A DNA stretch of 8,521 bases, from assembly GCA_019310865.1 (NCBI GenBank), contig JAFDDL010000137.1:1-8521 (forward strand), given 5' to 3'. The notes beneath the pieces are model-generated. The model saw only the letters and a program-made list of their open reading frames with translations, did not search any database and was not told the origin of the DNA. Below, one piece after another: positions 6,717 to 8,521 of this stretch; the stretch's first letter is position 1, and every line of letters starts with the position of its first letter. A program made the translations under genes and the position numbers. The stretch comes from Deltaproteobacteria bacterium (lineage in GTDB: Bacteria; Desulfobacterota; Desulfobacteria; Desulfobacterales; JAFDDL01).

Positions 6717-8035
6717 CAGGTTTGGGTCGCCTCAAGACCGGCAATTCCTTCCAGAATCGTGTCGAACAGCTCCGGGATATCTGATTCTTCCAGACAGGAG
6801 AAAGCAACCCGCAGGTTTTGCTCGCCGATGGAGATCAGTCCCACGCCATATCGGTCCAGAAGGTGTTGCCGCAGTTGTTCTGCATTCACGGTTTTCAAGC
6901 GGATGCACATGAAATACCCGGAATTGAACGGGTACGGTTCAAAGGCATCCTTGTATTTGGGGTTCGCCAATACGGTTTTCAATTGTTTGGCCCGGGTACT
7001 TAAAATATCGTATTTTTCTTTCTGCTCGTTGGGAAAATTTGGATGCTGCATCGATTTGAGCACGATAGATTGCCCCAAGTGGGAGGCATTTGAAATGGAC
7101 CCGCGAACCGCACCGGCGGTTTTTTTCTCGAGGGCTTCGTAAACCAGTACTGGGTTACTCTCAACAGGAATCCCGTAAGAAACAAACCCCACCCGAAGTC
7201 CCCAGACAAAATTTTCTTTGGTCGCCCCGTCCAGTTTAATCGCCAGGAGCCGTGGATCCTGTTGACATAATTTTGAAAAGAGAGACTCCTTGTGGGTCTC
7301 CTCCTCGTAAAACAACCCGAAATACGCATCATCGCAAACGGCCAGTACATTGCATCCCCCCTGTGCCGTTTCGGTCAGAATACGAACAATTTGTGTGGCC
7401 TCCGGTTTTGTTACCGTATATCCGCTGGGATTCTGGGGGAAGTTCAGCAAGACGATGATTTTCCGGTGAGCCTTGGCAGCCTGGGCGACCGCGTCTGCAA
7501 ATGCAGTCAGGTTAAACCCGCCGGTATCGTTAAACAACGAATATTGCTCAATGACGGCGCCTTTGCGTACCGAAAAAATCATATTATAATTTCCCCACAT
7601 CATATCCGGCAGCAGAATCACATCCCCCGGGTCCACCCACAGATCTGCAAATACGGAAACCGCATGGGTTATCCCACTGGCGACAACCGGCAAACTGATG
7701 TCGGCATCCGCCAGGGACGGATTTTTTTCTTTCATGGCCGTTTGCCAGGCTTTTCGCAATGCAGGGATGCCATAGGAGGGGGCGTAGGTCAGGGCCGATT
7801 CAGGTTCGATTCCCTGGATACAATCCATGACCGACGCAAAATGCATGGTCCGCCCCGATTCAGTGGCAATACCGGCCGTAGCATTGATTCGATGGGCTTT
7901 TTCTTTGGCTTCGGCGCTTTGGGTGAGAATCCCTTTAGGGAAATAAAGATTCTTCCCGATTTCGGATAGCATGTCGATCAGGTGGGAGTTGCCCGCTTCA
8001 ATGATTTGGTTCAATTCCTGTGCCAATGGATTCAT
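6716..8035 (-). CDS. Class I/II PLP-dependent aminotransferase
   Basis: A fold-type I aminotransferase of 439 residues, slightly longer than the usual 390-400. The cofactor lysine is K273 in GATKENFVWGLRVGF. Other marks are LTYAPSYGIPALRKA near the N-terminus, FPQNPSGYTV (N202 facing the pyridine ring region), VCDDAYFGL (D235 and Y238, the usual cofactor-binding pair) and R409 in NLRVAFSCLEESDI, the substrate carboxylate arginine. The amino-acid substrate cannot be told from sequence. ATG 8035 is preceded by GAGGAAGGTG (mRNA sense, 8041-8050), a good ribosome site with about five bases spacing. It is the first gene of a two-gene unit with the chloride transporter, and a candidate promoter lies just upstream. 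Confidence 0.93.
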   Translation of the reverse strand: MNPLAQELNQIIEAGNSHLIDMLSEIGKNLYFPKGILTQSAEAKEKAHRINATAGIATESGRTMHFASVMDCIQGIEPESALTYAPSYGIPALRKAWQTAMKEKNPSLADADISLPVVASGITHAVSVFADLWVDPGDVILLPDMMWGNYNMIFSVRKGAVIEQYSLFNDTGGFNLTAFADAVAQAAKAHRKIIVLLNFPQNPSGYTVTKPEATQIVRILTETAQGGCNVLAVCDDAYFGLFYEEETHKESLFSKLCQQDPRLLAIKLDGATKENFVWGLRVGFVSYGIPVESNPVLVYEALEKKTAGAVRGSISNASHLGQSIVLKSMQHPNFPNEQKEKYDILSTRAKQLKTVLANPKYKDAFEPYPFNSGYFMCIRLKTVNAEQLRQHLLDRYGVGLISIGEQNLRVAFSCLEESDIPELFDTILEGIAGLEATQT

Positions 8036-8091
8036 CGCGTCACCTTCCTCAATATTAAAACTTATAGAGTTTCACATTTCCGTATTTTAAA

Positions 8092-8121
8092 TTTTTACCT
8101 GTGTGGAGATTTTTTTGTCAA
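8092..8121 (-). promoter_or_regulatory. Candidate promoter of aminotransferase-clc unit
   Basis: On the minus strand TTGACA (8121-8116) is an exact -35 box. TAAAAA (8097-8092) at 18 bases spacing matches four of six -10 positions. The site lies between the upstream terminator and the aminotransferase start, where a promoter is required. The weak -10 lowers confidence. Confidence 0.4.
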
Positions 8122-8160
8122 GCGAAAAAGGTCCATCCAACTGCCTTGCTCTCACTCAAC

Positions 8161-8193
8161 AAAAAAAACCCCGTCCGAAAATCGGGCGGGGTT
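8161..8193 (-). terminator. Intrinsic terminator of the PxxKW protein gene
   Basis: A 12-base-pair stem (8167-8178 with 8182-8193, one G-U pair) with a three-base loop is followed, in minus-strand sense, by a run of eight U. It starts about 24 bases after the stop at 8217 and separates that gene from the aminotransferase unit. The T-run lies only on the minus-strand side, so it acts in that direction. Confidence 0.9.
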
Positions 8194-8216
8194 CGCTTGT
8201 TTCGGGACATTGGAAA

Positions 8217-8495
8217 TCATCGGCTTCCGCGTTTGGAGGCCTTCAATGGATTTATTTTATCTTTCTTAACATTGGATCCTGTGGTCACATGGGTGGCCAG
8301 ATTGCAGTTACCGATCTTCCATTTCGTAGCTGGATCCGGGCACGATGTGCAAAACCATCCGGATGAAAACTCTTTACTGCGCGCGCATCCTTCGCATGCC
8401 TGCACCAATTCATGGCACACACCACCGTTGAAAGCACATCCTTTGGCGGCCATGAAAGCGCAAGCTTGTCCCTCTCGCACTGTTGTACATATCAT
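8217..8495 (-). CDS. PxxKW family cysteine-rich protein
   Basis: A 92-residue soluble protein with nine cysteines: C3, C12, C20, C27, C34, C37, C49, C52 and C64. The two CxxC pairs are CEGC (34-37) and CTSC (49-52). The motif P55-A-T-K-W59 just after the second pair is the PxxKW signature that names this family, known to me from Desulfobacterota and relatives; function is unknown. The cysteine spacing suggests metal or iron-sulfur binding, which is inference. No signal peptide or membrane segment is seen; the C-terminus is lysine/arginine rich (KKDKINPLKASKRGSR). ATG 8495 is chosen because GGGAGGTG lies eight bases before it. A GTG at 8504 in frame falls inside that ribosome site. It is monocistronic on the evidence here, ending at a strong terminator; its promoter is beyond the right edge. 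Confidence 0.88.
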   Translation of the reverse strand: MICTTVREGQACAFMAAKGCAFNGGVCHELVQACEGCARSKEFSSGWFCTSCPDPATKWKIGNCNLATHVTTGSNVKKDKINPLKASKRGSR

Positions 8496-8501
8496 TGGAA
8501 T

Positions 8502-8509
8502 CACCTCCC
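8502..8509 (-). promoter_or_regulatory. Shine-Dalgarno of PxxKW gene
   Basis: The minus strand reads GGGAGGTG, continuing GATTCCA to ATG 8495. GGAGGTGAT is a nearly full match to the 16S 3' end, suggesting strong translation. It excludes the overlapping GTG at 8504 as the start. Confidence 0.8.
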
Positions 8510-8521
8510 TTGAGTTATTTT

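Noticed and set aside
7292..7969. 225-residue plus-strand frame opposite the aminotransferase
   Set aside because: It is antisense to a clear enzyme gene with all catalytic residues, and the translation looks random.

Overview
This window reads as a chromosomal segment of a sulfate-reducing Desulfobacterota bacterium (Desulfobacterales-like). That placement is inferred from protein flavour and from two small cysteine-rich families associated with this group: a PxxKW protein at the right edge and a dual-CXXC small (seleno)protein in the middle. No RNA genes, insertion sequences, CRISPR arrays or phage genes were seen.

Left part (1-3600): a nucleotide-sugar dehydrogenase on the minus strand runs off the left edge. 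It is divergent from a small plus-strand P-loop protein of the NadR/Ttd14-like AAA type. That gene ends inside the 3' end of a minus-strand 23S rRNA pseudouridine synthase (RsuA/RluB/RluF family), which follows argJ (arginine biosynthesis) closely enough to suggest translational coupling. An ideal Shine-Dalgarno places the argJ start at 3586.

Middle (3555-4890): upstream of argJ lies what looks like an internally deleted short-chain dehydrogenase gene. Facing the other way is a near-consensus sigma70-type promoter (3783-3811), then a 60-codon gene interrupted by one in-frame TGA, then truA (tRNA pseudouridine synthase). The 60-codon gene is the main discovery candidate. It has two CXXC motifs, a conserved-looking acidic C-terminal half, and a two-tier hairpin starting three bases after the TGA with a GUC apical loop. 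This is the layout of a bacterial SECIS element, so the TGA probably encodes selenocysteine. A standard ORF caller would miss or split this gene.

Right part (4887-8521): a two-gene minus-strand unit encodes a class I/II PLP aminotransferase and a CLC-family chloride transporter with a CBS pair, joined by a TGATG stop/start overlap. Upstream of it are a candidate promoter and a strong intrinsic terminator. The terminator belongs to the next minus-strand gene, the PxxKW cysteine-rich protein, whose start is fixed by a perfect ribosome binding site. Two convergent gene pairs (AAA/pseudouridine synthase and truA/clc) overlap at their stops, leaving no room for dedicated terminators between them.
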